From the NCBI GenBank assembly GCA_963733505.1, contig CAVTDW010000026.1:218342-282341 (forward strand): a stretch of DNA of 64,000 bases. The letters are read 5' to 3'. A program made the position numbers and the translations under genes. Below are positions 27,901 to 36,620 of this stretch, in pieces; position 1 is the stretch's first letter, and each line of letters opens with the position of its first letter. This DNA comes from JALYXV01 sp963733505 (lineage in GTDB: Bacteria; Actinomycetota; Acidimicrobiia; Acidimicrobiales; Palsa-688). The notes below the pieces were generated by a model. That model did not search any database and was not told where the DNA came from. It saw only the letters and a list, made by a program, of their open reading frames with translations.

Positions 27901-28925
27901 CCCGTCCCCCCGTGGGCAATGAAGTCGGTATAGAACAGGCCCAGCGCCACCGCCGTGCACATCCCCGCCAGGATCCAGAACCGGACGATCACCGTCGTCT
28001 CGGGCCATCCCAGCAGTTCGAAGTGGTGATGGATGGGCGCCATGCGAAAGGCCCGCCGATGCAACACCCGGAACGTGAACACCTGGATCATCACCGACAG
28101 CGTCTCGATGACGAACAGGCCCCCGATGATCGGCAACAACAAGTCGACGTTCTGCAATAGCGCCAAGGCGGCAAGGGCGGCGCCGATCCCGAGCGATCCG
28201 GTATCGCCCATGAAGATGTCGGCCGGGGCGGCGTTCCACCAGAGAAACCCGGCGCACGCTCCGAGCAGTGCCGCCGCGATCACCGCCTCGTCCAGCGAGG
28301 CGGGGTTGTGGTACAGGTTGAGGTGCTTGAACTGATAGAAGCCGATCACCGTGAAGGCGGCAAAGCCGAACACCGATGAGCCCGCCGCCAGGCCGTCCAA
28401 TCCGTCGGTCAGGTTGACAGCATTGGTGCAGCCGACCAGGACCAGCACCGCGAACACCATCCAGCCGACCCGCCCGAGGCTGAGCTGCAGGGGCTTGGCG
28501 CTGGTGAACGACAGGTGGGTGTCGACCCGCTGCCAGTACACGCACGCGGCGGCGAACGCCACGCCGATGAGCAACTGACCGGCGATCTTGGCCCGCTTGT
28601 TGAGCCCCAAGCTGCGCTGCCGGCTCACCTTGATCCAGTCGTCCGCAAAGCCGATCAGCGCCGCCCCGCCGATCGCCAGCATGGCCAGCAGGCCTCGCTC
28701 GGTGAACACCGTCTTGACGTGGGCCGCCAGGTAGCCGGCCAGGGCGGCCGCCATGATGGCCAGCCCGCCCATCGTCGGCGTCCCTGCCTTGGTGAAGTGG
28801 CCCTTGGGCCCGTCCTCACGGATCTGCTGGCCGATTCCATGGGCCCGCAACCACCTGATGAGCAACGGCGTCGACAGTATGGACACCAGCAGGGCCGTGC
28901 CCGCGGCGATGAGGACGGCGGTCAC
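27897..28925 (-). CDS. mraY: Phospho-MurNAc-pentapeptide transferase
   Basis: Integral membrane enzyme of about 342 residues making lipid I. PKGHFTKAGTPTMGGLAI, FADDWIKVSRQRSLGLNK, NLTDGLDGLAAG and PADIFMGDTGSLGIG give the three catalytic Asp regions. GTG 28925 lies 4 bases after the murE stop and is preferred over the longer frame to 28994. Normally murF would lie just upstream; here it is absent. Confidence 0.96.
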   Translation of the reverse strand: MTAVLIAAGTALLVSILSTPLLIRWLRAHGIGQQIREDGPKGHFTKAGTPTMGGLAIMAAALAGYLAAHVKTVFTERGLLAMLAIGGAALIGFADDWIKVSRQRSLGLNKRAKIAGQLLIGVAFAAACVYWQRVDTHLSFTSAKPLQLSLGRVGWMVFAVLVLVGCTNAVNLTDGLDGLAAGSSVFGFAAFTVIGFYQFKHLNLYHNPASLDEAVIAAALLGACAGFLWWNAAPADIFMGDTGSLGIGAALAALALLQNVDLLLPIIGGLFVIETLSVMIQVFTFRVLHRRAFRMAPIHHHFELLGWPETTVIVRFWILAGMCTAVALGLFYTDFIAHGGTG

Positions 28926-28929
28926 GAGC

Positions 28930-30414
28930 TCACCACGTCCCCCGGTCGCGGCCAATCCGGGCCAGGGCACGCTGCGCCACGTCGGCATCGTCAAACGCGA
29001 CGACCCGTCCGGCCGCCTCTTGGACGATCTCGTGACCCTTGCCGGCGATCACGACGACGTCGTGCTCCTCGGCTGACTCCAGGGCCAAGCGGATGGCCGA
29101 CTCACGGTCCACCTCAATCTCTAGTTTAGCTTTACCGTTACCCTCTTGGGCACCCGCAGCGACCTGGGCGATGATCGCCCAGGGGTCCTCGCTGCGGGGA
29201 TTGTCCGAGGTCAAGATGGCGACATCGGCCTGCTGAGTCGCCACCGAGCCCATCACGGGGCGCTTGGCTTGGTCCCGATCCCCGCCCGCACCGAAGACGA
29301 CGATGACCCTGCCCCGCCCCGAATCGCTCCGACCGGCGCCGCCGTCGGCCAGCTCGCGGGCCGCCAACAGGGCCGCGTGGAGGCCGTCGGGCGTGTGGGC
29401 GTAGTCCACCAGCACCATGAAGGGCTGCCCCGCCCGCACCGGCTCGAAACGGCCCCGGACCGCCTCGACCTGCTCCAACCCGGCGACGATGGCATCGCGG
29501 TCGATGTCGAGGGCCGCAGCTGCGGTCGCAGCGGCCACGGCGTTGCGCACATTGAAGCGCCCTCCGAGGCGCAACCGAACCTCGACGCCCCGCCAACGGA
29601 ATCGACTGCCCTCGGGGCGCACCGTCAGATCGTCGAGGTCGAGCAGGGAAAAGGGGATGACCGCCAGGTTGTCCGAGGCGCCGCTTGGTTGCGTGCGCAG
29701 CCGGTTCAGCAATCGTTGCCCCCAGGGATCGTCGGCATTCACCACCGCAACGGCGGCGCGACCCGGCTCGAACAACCGGGCCTTGGCTTCGAAATAGTCG
29801 TCCATGGTGGCGTGGTAGTCGAGATGGTCCTGGGACAGGTTGGTGAAGATTGCGGCCGCGAACCAGATGGCGTCCACTCGATGCTGAACCAGGGCGTGGG
29901 AAGAGACCTCCATGGCGACCGCGGCCCGGCCCTCGGAGCGGAACGCGGCCAGCGCGGCCTGCAACTCTGGCGCCTCCGGTGTCGTCCGAGCACCCGAGAG
30001 CGTCCCGATCGTGGCGGCCGGGAACCCGCCTGCGGTGAAGATGGCCTCCAGCAACGCGGTCGTCGTGGTCTTCCCATTGGTGCCGGTGACGCCGACCACC
30101 GTCAACGACCGAGATGGGTAGCCGTACAGGGCCGCCGCCATGGGGCCCACGGCAGGACGCACCGCTGGGACGACAACCTGCGGAACCGGCAGCTCGAGGG
30201 GGCGCTGGCAGACCAGCGCGGTCGCGCCGGCCTGCACGGCCGCGGGAGCGAAGTCATGGCCGTCGAAGTGCTGCCCCGGTATGCAGCAGTACAGCGCCCC
30301 CGATACCACGGCCCTCGAGTCAAGGGTGATGCTCGTGACTTCGGCGGCCTCGGCATCGCCCAGGACCTGGCGCGGCGCTACCTCCGCAGCTGCGAGCAGG
30401 GCTGCGAGGCGCAC
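28930..30414 (-). CDS. murE: UDP-MurNAc-tripeptide synthetase (meso-DAP type)
   Basis: About 494 residues. GVTGTNGKTTTTALLE is the P-loop, with MEVSSHALVQHRVD, FTNLSQDHLDYHATMDDY and DYAHTPDGL in order. DNPRSEDP is the amino-acid selecting motif of the meso-diaminopimelate enzymes, so the wall is predicted to be DAP type. GTG 30414 lies 10 bases after the ftsI stop; the long basic upstream extension of the frame is a shadow of ftsI. The next gene is mraY, not murF. Confidence 0.95.
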   Translation of the reverse strand: MRLAALLAAAEVAPRQVLGDAEAAEVTSITLDSRAVVSGALYCCIPGQHFDGHDFAPAAVQAGATALVCQRPLELPVPQVVVPAVRPAVGPMAAALYGYPSRSLTVVGVTGTNGKTTTTALLEAIFTAGGFPAATIGTLSGARTTPEAPELQAALAAFRSEGRAAVAMEVSSHALVQHRVDAIWFAAAIFTNLSQDHLDYHATMDDYFEAKARLFEPGRAAVAVVNADDPWGQRLLNRLRTQPSGASDNLAVIPFSLLDLDDLTVRPEGSRFRWRGVEVRLRLGGRFNVRNAVAAATAAAALDIDRDAIVAGLEQVEAVRGRFEPVRAGQPFMVLVDYAHTPDGLHAALLAARELADGGAGRSDSGRGRVIVVFGAGGDRDQAKRPVMGSVATQQADVAILTSDNPRSEDPWAIIAQVAAGAQEGNGKAKLEIEVDRESAIRLALESAEEHDVVVIAGKGHEIVQEAAGRVVAFDDADVAQRALARIGRDRGTW

Positions 30415-30424
30415 GTGTCCCGCC

Positions 30425-32698
30425 TCAGGGTCTCGCCGGCAGCGACGTCGTCGTCGCGGCACCGCCACGCCGGGGGATGGTGGCTGGCGGAGCCGGCGCC
30501 TGGGTCGTGGACGTCGTCGGCGGCGAGGACCGGGCGGGCGAGCGGGCTGTGGCGGCTCCGGTACTGGCGCTACTTGCGCTGGCACCAGCCTTTGGAGCCG
30601 CGCCGCCAGCACCCCTCGAGAGGGTCTCGCCAGCCGCTTGCGCGGTCGCCGCGGTCGCCAACGGCACACCCACTGCCGGCGGCGCGGCCGCAACCGGGGC
30701 GATCCGGAACTCTCGCAGGCCATACCCCGCAATGGTGCTGAACACCGGCGCGGCAGCCACACCACCGAACAGAGGCGTCTGGTCCAGCACGACGATGCTG
30801 GTCAGTTCGGGATGCGCCGACGGCACGAACCCGGCGAAGCTCGACGTGTACACATTGTTCATGTACCCGCGCGCGTCCTGCAAGGGGATGCGCGCCGTCC
30901 CGGTTTTTCCGGCCACCGTGTAGCCGTCGATCTTGGCGGTCTGCCCGGTCCCGACACGGACCACCTCGCCCAACATCGTCGTCATTTGCTGGGCGACCTG
31001 GGGCGAAACCACCCGGTGTTCGGGCGACGGAGCCGTCGGGTGCGTCTGGCCGTCGGTGTCGACCGTCGCCGCCACGAGTTTCGGGGCGACGTACACGCCG
31101 CCGTTGGCGATCGTGTTGTACGCCGCCACCATTTGGATTGCCGTCACGGCTACACCTTGGCCGATGGCGATGGTGCCGATCGACGTGTCCGACCAGTGCG
31201 CTGGGTCCGGCACCAGGCCCGCCGATTCACCGGGAAAGTGAACCGCGCTCTGCTGGCCGAAACCAAAGGCCGTCAAGGCGGCGTCGAGTCGCTGCTTTCC
31301 CAAGCGCTGGGCGATGGTGATGGTGCCGACGTTGGACGAGTTGGCCACTATGTCGGTCACCGTCCAGTTCTCGACCTTGTGACTCTCGGCGTCACGGAAG
31401 AGCGCGTCGGACACCTGGAGAGAGTCTGCGACCGAGAAACGATCCGCGGGCGACACCACACCACTTTGCAAGGCGGCCGAGATTGTCACCAGCTTGCTCA
31501 CCGAGCCCGGCTCGAATACGCCGGTGAAGGCGGCGGCCGCCGGCGCGGGCACCGGTCGGCAACCGGGCGGGGCGCTCGACGCGGCGCTCGACGCGGCGAC
31601 GGTCGTCGCAGCAGTAGCTGCCGAGCAGGTCAAGCTGACGATGGCCAACAGCTCGCCGGTCCGGGTGTCCATCACGACGACTGTTCCGCCCGTGGCCTTG
31701 GCCACCACGATCTGCGCTGCCAGCGCCTGCTCGGCTTGGACCTGGAGTGGCTCGTCAAGGGTGAGCACCAGGTCCTGCCCGTTGACCGGCGCCTGGTACT
31801 GGCGCAGCCCTCCCGGGATCTGGCTGCCCTTCGGGTCGCGCTCCTCAATCAGCTTGCCGGGCCGGCCCGCCAGCTGGTGGTCGTACTGCTGTTCCAGACC
31901 TGAGAGCCCGGAGTTGTCGGCGCCGACCGTTCCGAGCAGCGGCGTCGCCAGGGGGCCGGCAGGTAGGAAGCGTTTCGGCTCGGGCATGCCGAAGACCCCC
32001 GCGAGGCGCAGGTCGGTGACCTTGGCGGCGGCGGCGTTGTCCATCCGGCGGGCGAGGTACACGAACTGGCCGTCGCTGCGCAGCTTCGTCTCCAGGGACG
32101 CGGCGTCGATCCCAATGAGTGGCGACAGGGTGAGGGCCTCCTGGCGGGGATCGGTCACCAGCTGCGGATCGGCCCAGACCGTGGTCTGCGGCACCGAGAC
32201 CGCGAGTTCCTGCCCCTGACGATCGAAGATGGTGCCTCGCTGACCCGGCAAGCTGACGGTACGCAGACGCTGCGAGAGCCCCACCGCCAGGTAGTGGTCC
32301 GCCGAGATGCCCTGGATGGAAATCAATCGGCCGCCGATGGCAACGAAGACGAGGGTCATGGCCACCAACAGGCAAGCCATACGCCGTCGGTTCCGCAATG
32401 GCAGTCCCCGCCGTGGCGTGAGATGGGTGGGCTGGTACCGGCCCCGGCTTGGCCGCGTCGGACCGCCCGTCCGCACCGCCGCCGGGCGGCTGCGACGCGG
32501 CCGGCACGCGGTCGACGCCGCCGGGCCCCGCCGGAGTGCGGCCACTCCGACGGGACTGGCGAACCGAAGCCCGTCGAACCGAAGCCCGACCGGCCAACGG
32601 CTGACGAACCGAAGACTGACGAACCGAAGACTGACGGACCGAAGACTGACGGACCGAAGACTGACGGACCGAAGACTGACGGACCGAAGACTGGCCAC
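30425..32698 (-). CDS. ftsI: Penicillin-binding protein FtsI (start uncertain)
   Basis: Septal class B PBP. A single membrane helix (MACLLVAMTLVFVAIGGRLI) is followed by the dimerisation domain (RGTIFDRQGQELA) and the transpeptidase domain with the active Ser in FEPGSVSKLVT (about residue 398), SSN in NSSNVGTITI and KTGTARIP. The frame runs to GTG 32698 but its first 100 residues are encoded by a 15-bp tandem repeat (SLRSV units) and Arg/Pro-rich sequence, so the true start may be later, for example near 32400. The C-terminal tail after about residue 690 is Pro/Thr/Ala-rich. It pairs with FtsW. Confidence 0.93.
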   Translation of the reverse strand: MASLRSVSLRSVSLRSVSLRSVSLRFVSLRFVSRWPVGLRFDGLRFASPVGVAALRRGPAASTACRPRRSRPAAVRTGGPTRPSRGRYQPTHLTPRRGLPLRNRRRMACLLVAMTLVFVAIGGRLISIQGISADHYLAVGLSQRLRTVSLPGQRGTIFDRQGQELAVSVPQTTVWADPQLVTDPRQEALTLSPLIGIDAASLETKLRSDGQFVYLARRMDNAAAAKVTDLRLAGVFGMPEPKRFLPAGPLATPLLGTVGADNSGLSGLEQQYDHQLAGRPGKLIEERDPKGSQIPGGLRQYQAPVNGQDLVLTLDEPLQVQAEQALAAQIVVAKATGGTVVVMDTRTGELLAIVSLTCSAATAATTVAASSAASSAPPGCRPVPAPAAAAFTGVFEPGSVSKLVTISAALQSGVVSPADRFSVADSLQVSDALFRDAESHKVENWTVTDIVANSSNVGTITIAQRLGKQRLDAALTAFGFGQQSAVHFPGESAGLVPDPAHWSDTSIGTIAIGQGVAVTAIQMVAAYNTIANGGVYVAPKLVAATVDTDGQTHPTAPSPEHRVVSPQVAQQMTTMLGEVVRVGTGQTAKIDGYTVAGKTGTARIPLQDARGYMNNVYTSSFAGFVPSAHPELTSIVVLDQTPLFGGVAAAPVFSTIAGYGLREFRIAPVAAAPPAVGVPLATAATAQAAGETLSRGAGGAAPKAGASASSASTGAATARSPARSSPPTTSTTQAPAPPATIPRRGGAATTTSLPARP
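32601..32690. repeat. 15-bp tandem repeat before or within the ftsI 5' end
   Basis: Six copies of a 15-bp unit close to CTGACGGACCGAAGA; the first two carry CTGACGAACC. In the ftsI frame it encodes SLRSV/SLRFV units. It is an obvious slippage substrate. Confidence 0.9.
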
Positions 32699-32722
32699 CG
32701 GGTGCCGCAGGCTTCACCCAGG

Positions 32723-32918
32723 GCGCACGCCGCGAGCCAGCCGCCGACTTAACCCAGGGCGCACGACGCGAACTACCCCGTGACGCAACCCCCGACGCAC
32801 GCCGCGAACCGAGCCACGCCCGACGCAGCCCCCGACGCACGCCGCGAACCAGCCGACGCCCGAGGCGGCCCCCGGCGCACGCCGCGAACCAGCGATGCCC
32901 GACGGCGCACGCCGTGCC
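32723..32918. repeat. 36-40 bp degenerate repeats between ftsL and ftsI
   Basis: Five or six copies of a GCGCACGCCGCGAACC-like core start at 32723, 32759, 32795, 32835, 32875 and about 32905. Three of the spacings are 36-40 bases and two are exactly 40. The intervening segments are also similar. The stretch from 32699 to 33156 has no supported gene otherwise. Confidence 0.7.
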
Positions 32919-33156
32919 GCGCTGGGCAATCCAGCGGACCGCGATTGCGCGGTGCGCCTTGAGCGGGGTGCGGGGGGCGTGCGCCAGGTTCCCGGCCGGG
33001 CTGGGTAACCGACATCTCTCGCCGCATCCGGCGCCTGCCGCCCCCGAGACGCGCCGGCGCTGCCCGGGGAGGCATTTCCCCGAATGCCTTTTCCCTGCAT
33101 CCCCCTCTCGGGGACCTCCCGGCGGGTGACCAGACGGCGGCCCGCCGGTCGGTAAC

Positions 33157-33633
33157 TCACGGATTTGCCGCCAGCTGGCGCTTGACCAACGACCAGCCCG
33201 GCGGTGGCGACGCCGGCGCAGGGCCGCGTCGGGCCGAGCCGGTCGGAGCGCCGGGCGTGGCACTGGACGGGTTGAGGAACGTGACGCCCGTGGCCGGCAC
33301 CATCCCCAGCCTCCCCTGGGCGATGCCCAGGATGCGCTGGGGTGACGAGAGGTCCGCGACCTGGAGGCGCAGTTGCTGGAACTTTGCCTGCTCCGCCGCC
33401 GCCTGGGCGTCGATCTGGTCGAGCCGGAACTGGTTCTGAGCCAGCTCGACATGCATGCCCACGGCGGCAAACAGCAAGGCGATCACGAACCCCGCCACCA
33501 CGATGCCGCCCAGGCGCACCCGGCGGCGGCGCCGGATCGCCGCCAGTTCCTCGACGCCGACCAGGCGGAGGTGGCGGGGGGTTTGGACCGGGGCCGCCTT
33601 GGCGGCGGGGCCAACCAGATCAGGGGCGCTCAT
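33157..33633 (-). CDS. ftsL: Cell division protein FtsL
   Basis: About 158 residues. A basic cytoplasmic N-terminus is followed by one membrane helix (LGGIVVAGFVIALLFAAVGM, about residues 41-60) and a coiled coil of the FtsL/DivIC type (FRLDQIDAQAAAEQAKFQQL), ending in GMVPATGVTFLNP. It should bridge FtsQ and FtsW/FtsI. ATG 33633 overlaps the rsmH stop as ATGA. The identification rests on topology and position more than on sequence. Confidence 0.85.
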   Translation of the reverse strand: MSAPDLVGPAAKAAPVQTPRHLRLVGVEELAAIRRRRRVRLGGIVVAGFVIALLFAAVGMHVELAQNQFRLDQIDAQAAAEQAKFQQLRLQVADLSSPQRILGIAQGRLGMVPATGVTFLNPSSATPGAPTGSARRGPAPASPPPGWSLVKRQLAANP

Positions 33634-34769
33634 GGCTGGGTTGCCTCCTCGGGACGATCGAACGGCAGACGCTCGGCAACTCGCAGTCGGGCGCTGCCCG
33701 AACGGGGGTTGGCCGCCAGCTCCTCAGGCGAGGCCTTACGGGCGCCCCGGGTGACCAGGCGCATCGTCGGCGTGGCCCCGCACTGACAGGGCAGGCCGGG
33801 CGGGCAGACGCAGCCGCCGTCCACCGCCAGCTGGAAACGCCGCTTCACCAGCCGGTCCTCACCGGAGTGATACGCCAGGACGACGCAACGCCCGCCCGCA
33901 GCGAGGCGCTCCAGTGCCGCGTCGAGGGCGACCGGAAGGACATCGAGCTCCTCGTTGACCTCGATGCGCAGCCCCTGGAAAACCCGTCGCGCCGGGTGGC
34001 CGCCGGTGCGGCGGGCCGCGGCGGGAATGGCATTGCGCACGACCTCGGCCAGCTGGGCCGTCGTGGTGAGCGGACGGGCCGCGATGATCGCCCGGGCGAC
34101 CCGGCGGGCAAAACGTCCCTCGCCGTTGTCGACCAGGAGTTGCACCAGCTCCTGCTCACGCATGGTGTTGACCAGGTCCGCGGCCGTGGTGGGCCGGTCG
34201 GGGTCCATGCGCATGTCGAGGGGGGCGTCGACCCGGAAGGTGAATCCCCGTTCGGGCCGGTCGAGCTGGGGCGAGCTGACGCCGAGGTCGAAGAAGGCGG
34301 CGGAGAGCAGGCCCACCCCGGCCGCCTCGAGCACCCGGCCGAGATCGTCGAAGCGGGCCCGGTGCACCTCGGCCCGGTCGCCGAAGGTTGCCAGCGCCCG
34401 GCGGGCCGCGGCCACGGCATCGGGGTCCTGGTCCAGCCCGATCAGGCGCAGGTGGGGGTGGGCCGCCAGGATCGCGGCGGCGTGGCCCCCGCCGCCGACG
34501 GTGGCGTCGAGGACCACGCCGGGGGGCACGGGCGCCAGCGACGCCACGACCTCGTCGACCATGACAGGAAGGTGGGGAAAAGGGCGGCCGTCGGGGTCCG
34601 CCGCTTCGGTGGTGCCATGTGGGGGCGGGTGGTAGGTGGCGGGGCCGTCGACGTCGGGAACGCCGGAAACAGGGGTGGCGCTGGTGTCGGGTCCGGGCGT
34701 GCTGGCGTGGGACGGGGTCGGGGTCGGGGTCGAGGCACCCGCCTCCCAGTCGTCGTCGGGCCGGTTCAT
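33630..34769 (-). CDS. rsmH: 16S rRNA (cytosine1402-N4)-methyltransferase
   Basis: About 379 residues. The SAM site is DATVGGGGHAAAIL, followed by GLDQDPDAVAAA, FFDLGVSSPQLDRPERGF, DMRMD and the cysteine cluster GGCVCPPGLPCQCG. The first 65 residues are a Pro/Thr-rich lead not usual for RsmH. The start ATG 34769 is the only ATG before the domain. It is the second gene of the dcw cluster, 173 bases after mraZ. Confidence 0.95.
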   Translation of the reverse strand: MNRPDDDWEAGASTPTPTPSHASTPGPDTSATPVSGVPDVDGPATYHPPPHGTTEAADPDGRPFPHLPVMVDEVVASLAPVPPGVVLDATVGGGGHAAAILAAHPHLRLIGLDQDPDAVAAARRALATFGDRAEVHRARFDDLGRVLEAAGVGLLSAAFFDLGVSSPQLDRPERGFTFRVDAPLDMRMDPDRPTTAADLVNTMREQELVQLLVDNGEGRFARRVARAIIAARPLTTTAQLAEVVRNAIPAAARRTGGHPARRVFQGLRIEVNEELDVLPVALDAALERLAAGGRCVVLAYHSGEDRLVKRRFQLAVDGGCVCPPGLPCQCGATPTMRLVTRGARKASPEELAANPRSGSARLRVAERLPFDRPEEATQP

Positions 34770-34942
34770 CTGCAGCCCCTCGACCAGCCTGCCGTCGGGA
34801 TTTCTCCCCGATCGACCAAGAGGGAAGCGGGCGGAGAAGGGGACTTCCATCTCGCCAGTCGAAGGGCTGCACATGGACCGGGCCGGGGCGCGGCCCGCCC
34901 GGTACGGGATTGGTTCGGTCGGAATCGGGACAGGGATGCCCA

Positions 34943-35428
34943 TTACGGGCCCTCGGCGGGGCCGGGTGCCGGCGCGGGTACTGGGGTGAGTGCCGGGATG
35001 GGCTGGTCGAACTCGTCCGCGAAGCGGGCCTCGGCCGGCTTGACCTTGATGTCGTACTCGTTCGGGTTCCACAGCTCTACCCGGTTGAGGGCCCCGTTGA
35101 CCAGGATCGGGTGCTCCACCTCGAGGCGGGCAAACTCCCGGAGGTAGGCGGGAATGGCCAGCCGACCCTGGCGGTCGATGTCGACTTCGGTCGATCCTTG
35201 GGCCCAGAGGCGGGCCAGGTTGCGCTCGGGTCGGCCCTGCTCCTGGCGCTGCTCCTGCACGACGAACTGCTTGTCGAACTCCTCCGAGGTCCACAGCGCC
35301 AGGCAGCGGTCGGGATACTCGGACAGGTAGGCCTGCGTGCCGAACTGGGCACGGAAACGCGCCGGCAGGATGACCCGTCCCTTCGCGTCGAGGGAGTGCT
35401 CGTACCTGCCAAAAAAACGCGGCGCCAC
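34943..35428 (-). CDS. mraZ: Transcriptional regulator MraZ
   Basis: About 161 residues with two AbrB-like halves, each with its signature (SLDAKGRVILPARFR near residue 13; VDIDRQGRLAIPAYLREF in the middle). The C-terminal Pro/Ala tail is extra. MraZ binds repeated boxes at its own promoter and regulates the cluster; such boxes are present upstream. The start is GTG 35428; no ATG lies before the conserved FFGRYEHSLD. Confidence 0.95.
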   Translation of the reverse strand: MAPRFFGRYEHSLDAKGRVILPARFRAQFGTQAYLSEYPDRCLALWTSEEFDKQFVVQEQRQEQGRPERNLARLWAQGSTEVDIDRQGRLAIPAYLREFARLEVEHPILVNGALNRVELWNPNEYDIKVKPAEARFADEFDQPIPALTPVPAPAPGPAEGP

Positions 35429-35465
35429 TCGTGACCTGTGCCATCCCTCTGTGGTGTCAGGGCCC

Positions 35466-35490
35466 TCCCCTTCTCACCACTTCGCCCCAC
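35466..35490 (-). promoter_or_regulatory. MraZ operator boxes
   Basis: On the minus strand GTGGG, GTGGT and GGGGA repeat at 10-base intervals (35490-35486, 35480-35476, 35470-35466), the three-box layout known for MraZ. A further GTGGG lies at 35510-35506. The first box abuts the -10 element of the promoter, which fits repression. Confidence 0.65.
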
Positions 35491-35517
35491 CGTACGCCTC
35501 AATCCCCCACTGGTCAA
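35489..35517 (-). promoter_or_regulatory. mraZ (dcw cluster) promoter
   Basis: TTGACC (35517-35512) and TACGGT (35494-35489) are separated by 17 bases. They lie about 60 bases before the mraZ start, overlapping the MraZ boxes. This should be the main promoter of the minus-strand cluster. Confidence 0.6.
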
Positions 35518-35580
35518 CCCTTTGGATGCTGGTTTGGCCAAACGGGCGGGCGGAGACCGATGGCAATGGGGATCTAGCGT

Positions 35581-36003
35581 GTGGCCATGGAGTGGGATGA
35601 AGTCGCCGACGCGGTGAGGGGCGGCGGATTGGCCCACCTCGCGACGGCGTCGATCGACGGCCGGCCCCATGTGGCCGTGGTGTCGACCATCGTCGATGGT
35701 GACTCCGTCGTGTTCGCCACGACCGCGTCGTCGGGCAAGTTCCCGAATCTGCAGGCGAACCCGCAGGTGGCCTTGATGTGGCGCCCCCAAGCCGAGGTCT
35801 ACCTCCGGGGGGTCGCCCAGTTGGTCACCGAGGTGGAGGAGAAGCGCCGGATCTGGGATGCGCAGCTCTTTCCCTACGACCAGGCGGCAATGTTCGGCAC
35901 GCCGGAGAATCCCGATCTGCTCTACGTCCGGGTCCAGCCCACGTCGGCCAGCGTCGTCGCCATGGGACCGGCAGGGTTGGCTCGCCGGTTCTGGAGGCGA
36001 TGA
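35581..36003 (+). CDS. Pyridoxamine 5'-phosphate oxidase-like FMN-binding protein
   Basis: About 140 residues with the split-barrel pattern GLAHLATASIDGRPHVAVVS, FATTASSGKFPNLQANPQVA and YLRGVAQLV seen in PNPOx-like or F420/FMN-binding proteins. The cofactor is not decided. GTG 35581 or ATG 35587 may be the start. Its stop overlaps the DUF427 start as ATGA, so the two genes are coupled. Confidence 0.85.
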   Translation: MAMEWDEVADAVRGGGLAHLATASIDGRPHVAVVSTIVDGDSVVFATTASSGKFPNLQANPQVALMWRPQAEVYLRGVAQLVTEVEEKRRIWDAQLFPYDQAAMFGTPENPDLLYVRVQPTSASVVAMGPAGLARRFWRR

Positions 36004-36494
36004 ATCCGCCTCGGGTCGTTCCCGGCGCCGACCAAGAATCGGTCTGGGACTACCCCCGGCCGCCTCGGATGGAGGAGGAGCCCCGCGTCGTGCGCGTCGT
36101 GCTCGCAGGCGAGACCATCGCCCGCAGCGCCGGCGCTCTGCGGGTGCTCGAGACCTCCCATCCCCCGGTGTATTACCTCCCGCCGGGCGACATCGTCGCC
36201 GGGGTGCTGTCCGCCGGCGACGGTCGGTCGTTCTGCGAGTGGAAAGGCGAGGCCTCCTATCTTGACGTGACCGTCGGGGGCCGCCGAGAGCCGGGCGCGG
36301 CGTGGCGATACGAACATCCGGCCGAGCGATTTGCTGCCCTGGCCGGTTTCGTGGCCTTCTATGCGCATCGCATGGATGAATGCTGGGTCGGAGACGAGCG
36401 CGCCCTTCCCCAGCCGGGCAATTTCTACGGCGGATGGGTCACGTCTTGGGTCGTCGGTCCGTTCAAGGGCATCGCGGGGTCGTGGGGCTGGTGA
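36000..36494 (+). CDS. DUF427 domain protein
   Basis: About 164 residues. The region VVLAGETIARSAGALRVLET, PPVYYLPPGDI and CEWKGEASYLDVTV is the DUF427 pattern; the C-terminus AWRYEHPAERFAALAGFVAFY fits. The function of the family is unknown. ATG 36000 overlaps the upstream stop. Confidence 0.9.
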   Translation: MNPPRVVPGADQESVWDYPRPPRMEEEPRVVRVVLAGETIARSAGALRVLETSHPPVYYLPPGDIVAGVLSAGDGRSFCEWKGEASYLDVTVGGRREPGAAWRYEHPAERFAALAGFVAFYAHRMDECWVGDERALPQPGNFYGGWVTSWVVGPFKGIAGSWGW

Positions 36495-36620
36495 CGCCGT
36501 GGCGGCGTTGACCTAGATCCGGAGTGACCGCCCACGACGAGGCCCATCGCGAAGACGGCAGGGTCGAAACCGAACCAGCCAGCCTTCAGGCTCGTCTGGC
36601 GCCGGGCCGCTCCGACTCGA

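Noticed and set aside
29146..30741. Long plus-strand frame antisense to murE
   Set aside because: murE motifs are intact on the other strand; the frame lacks any motif and is a GC shadow.
32723..32918. CRISPR-like periodic repeats
   Set aside because: Repeat cores are only about 16 bases, the spacing varies and the intervening segments resemble each other, unlike unique spacers; no cas genes are near.
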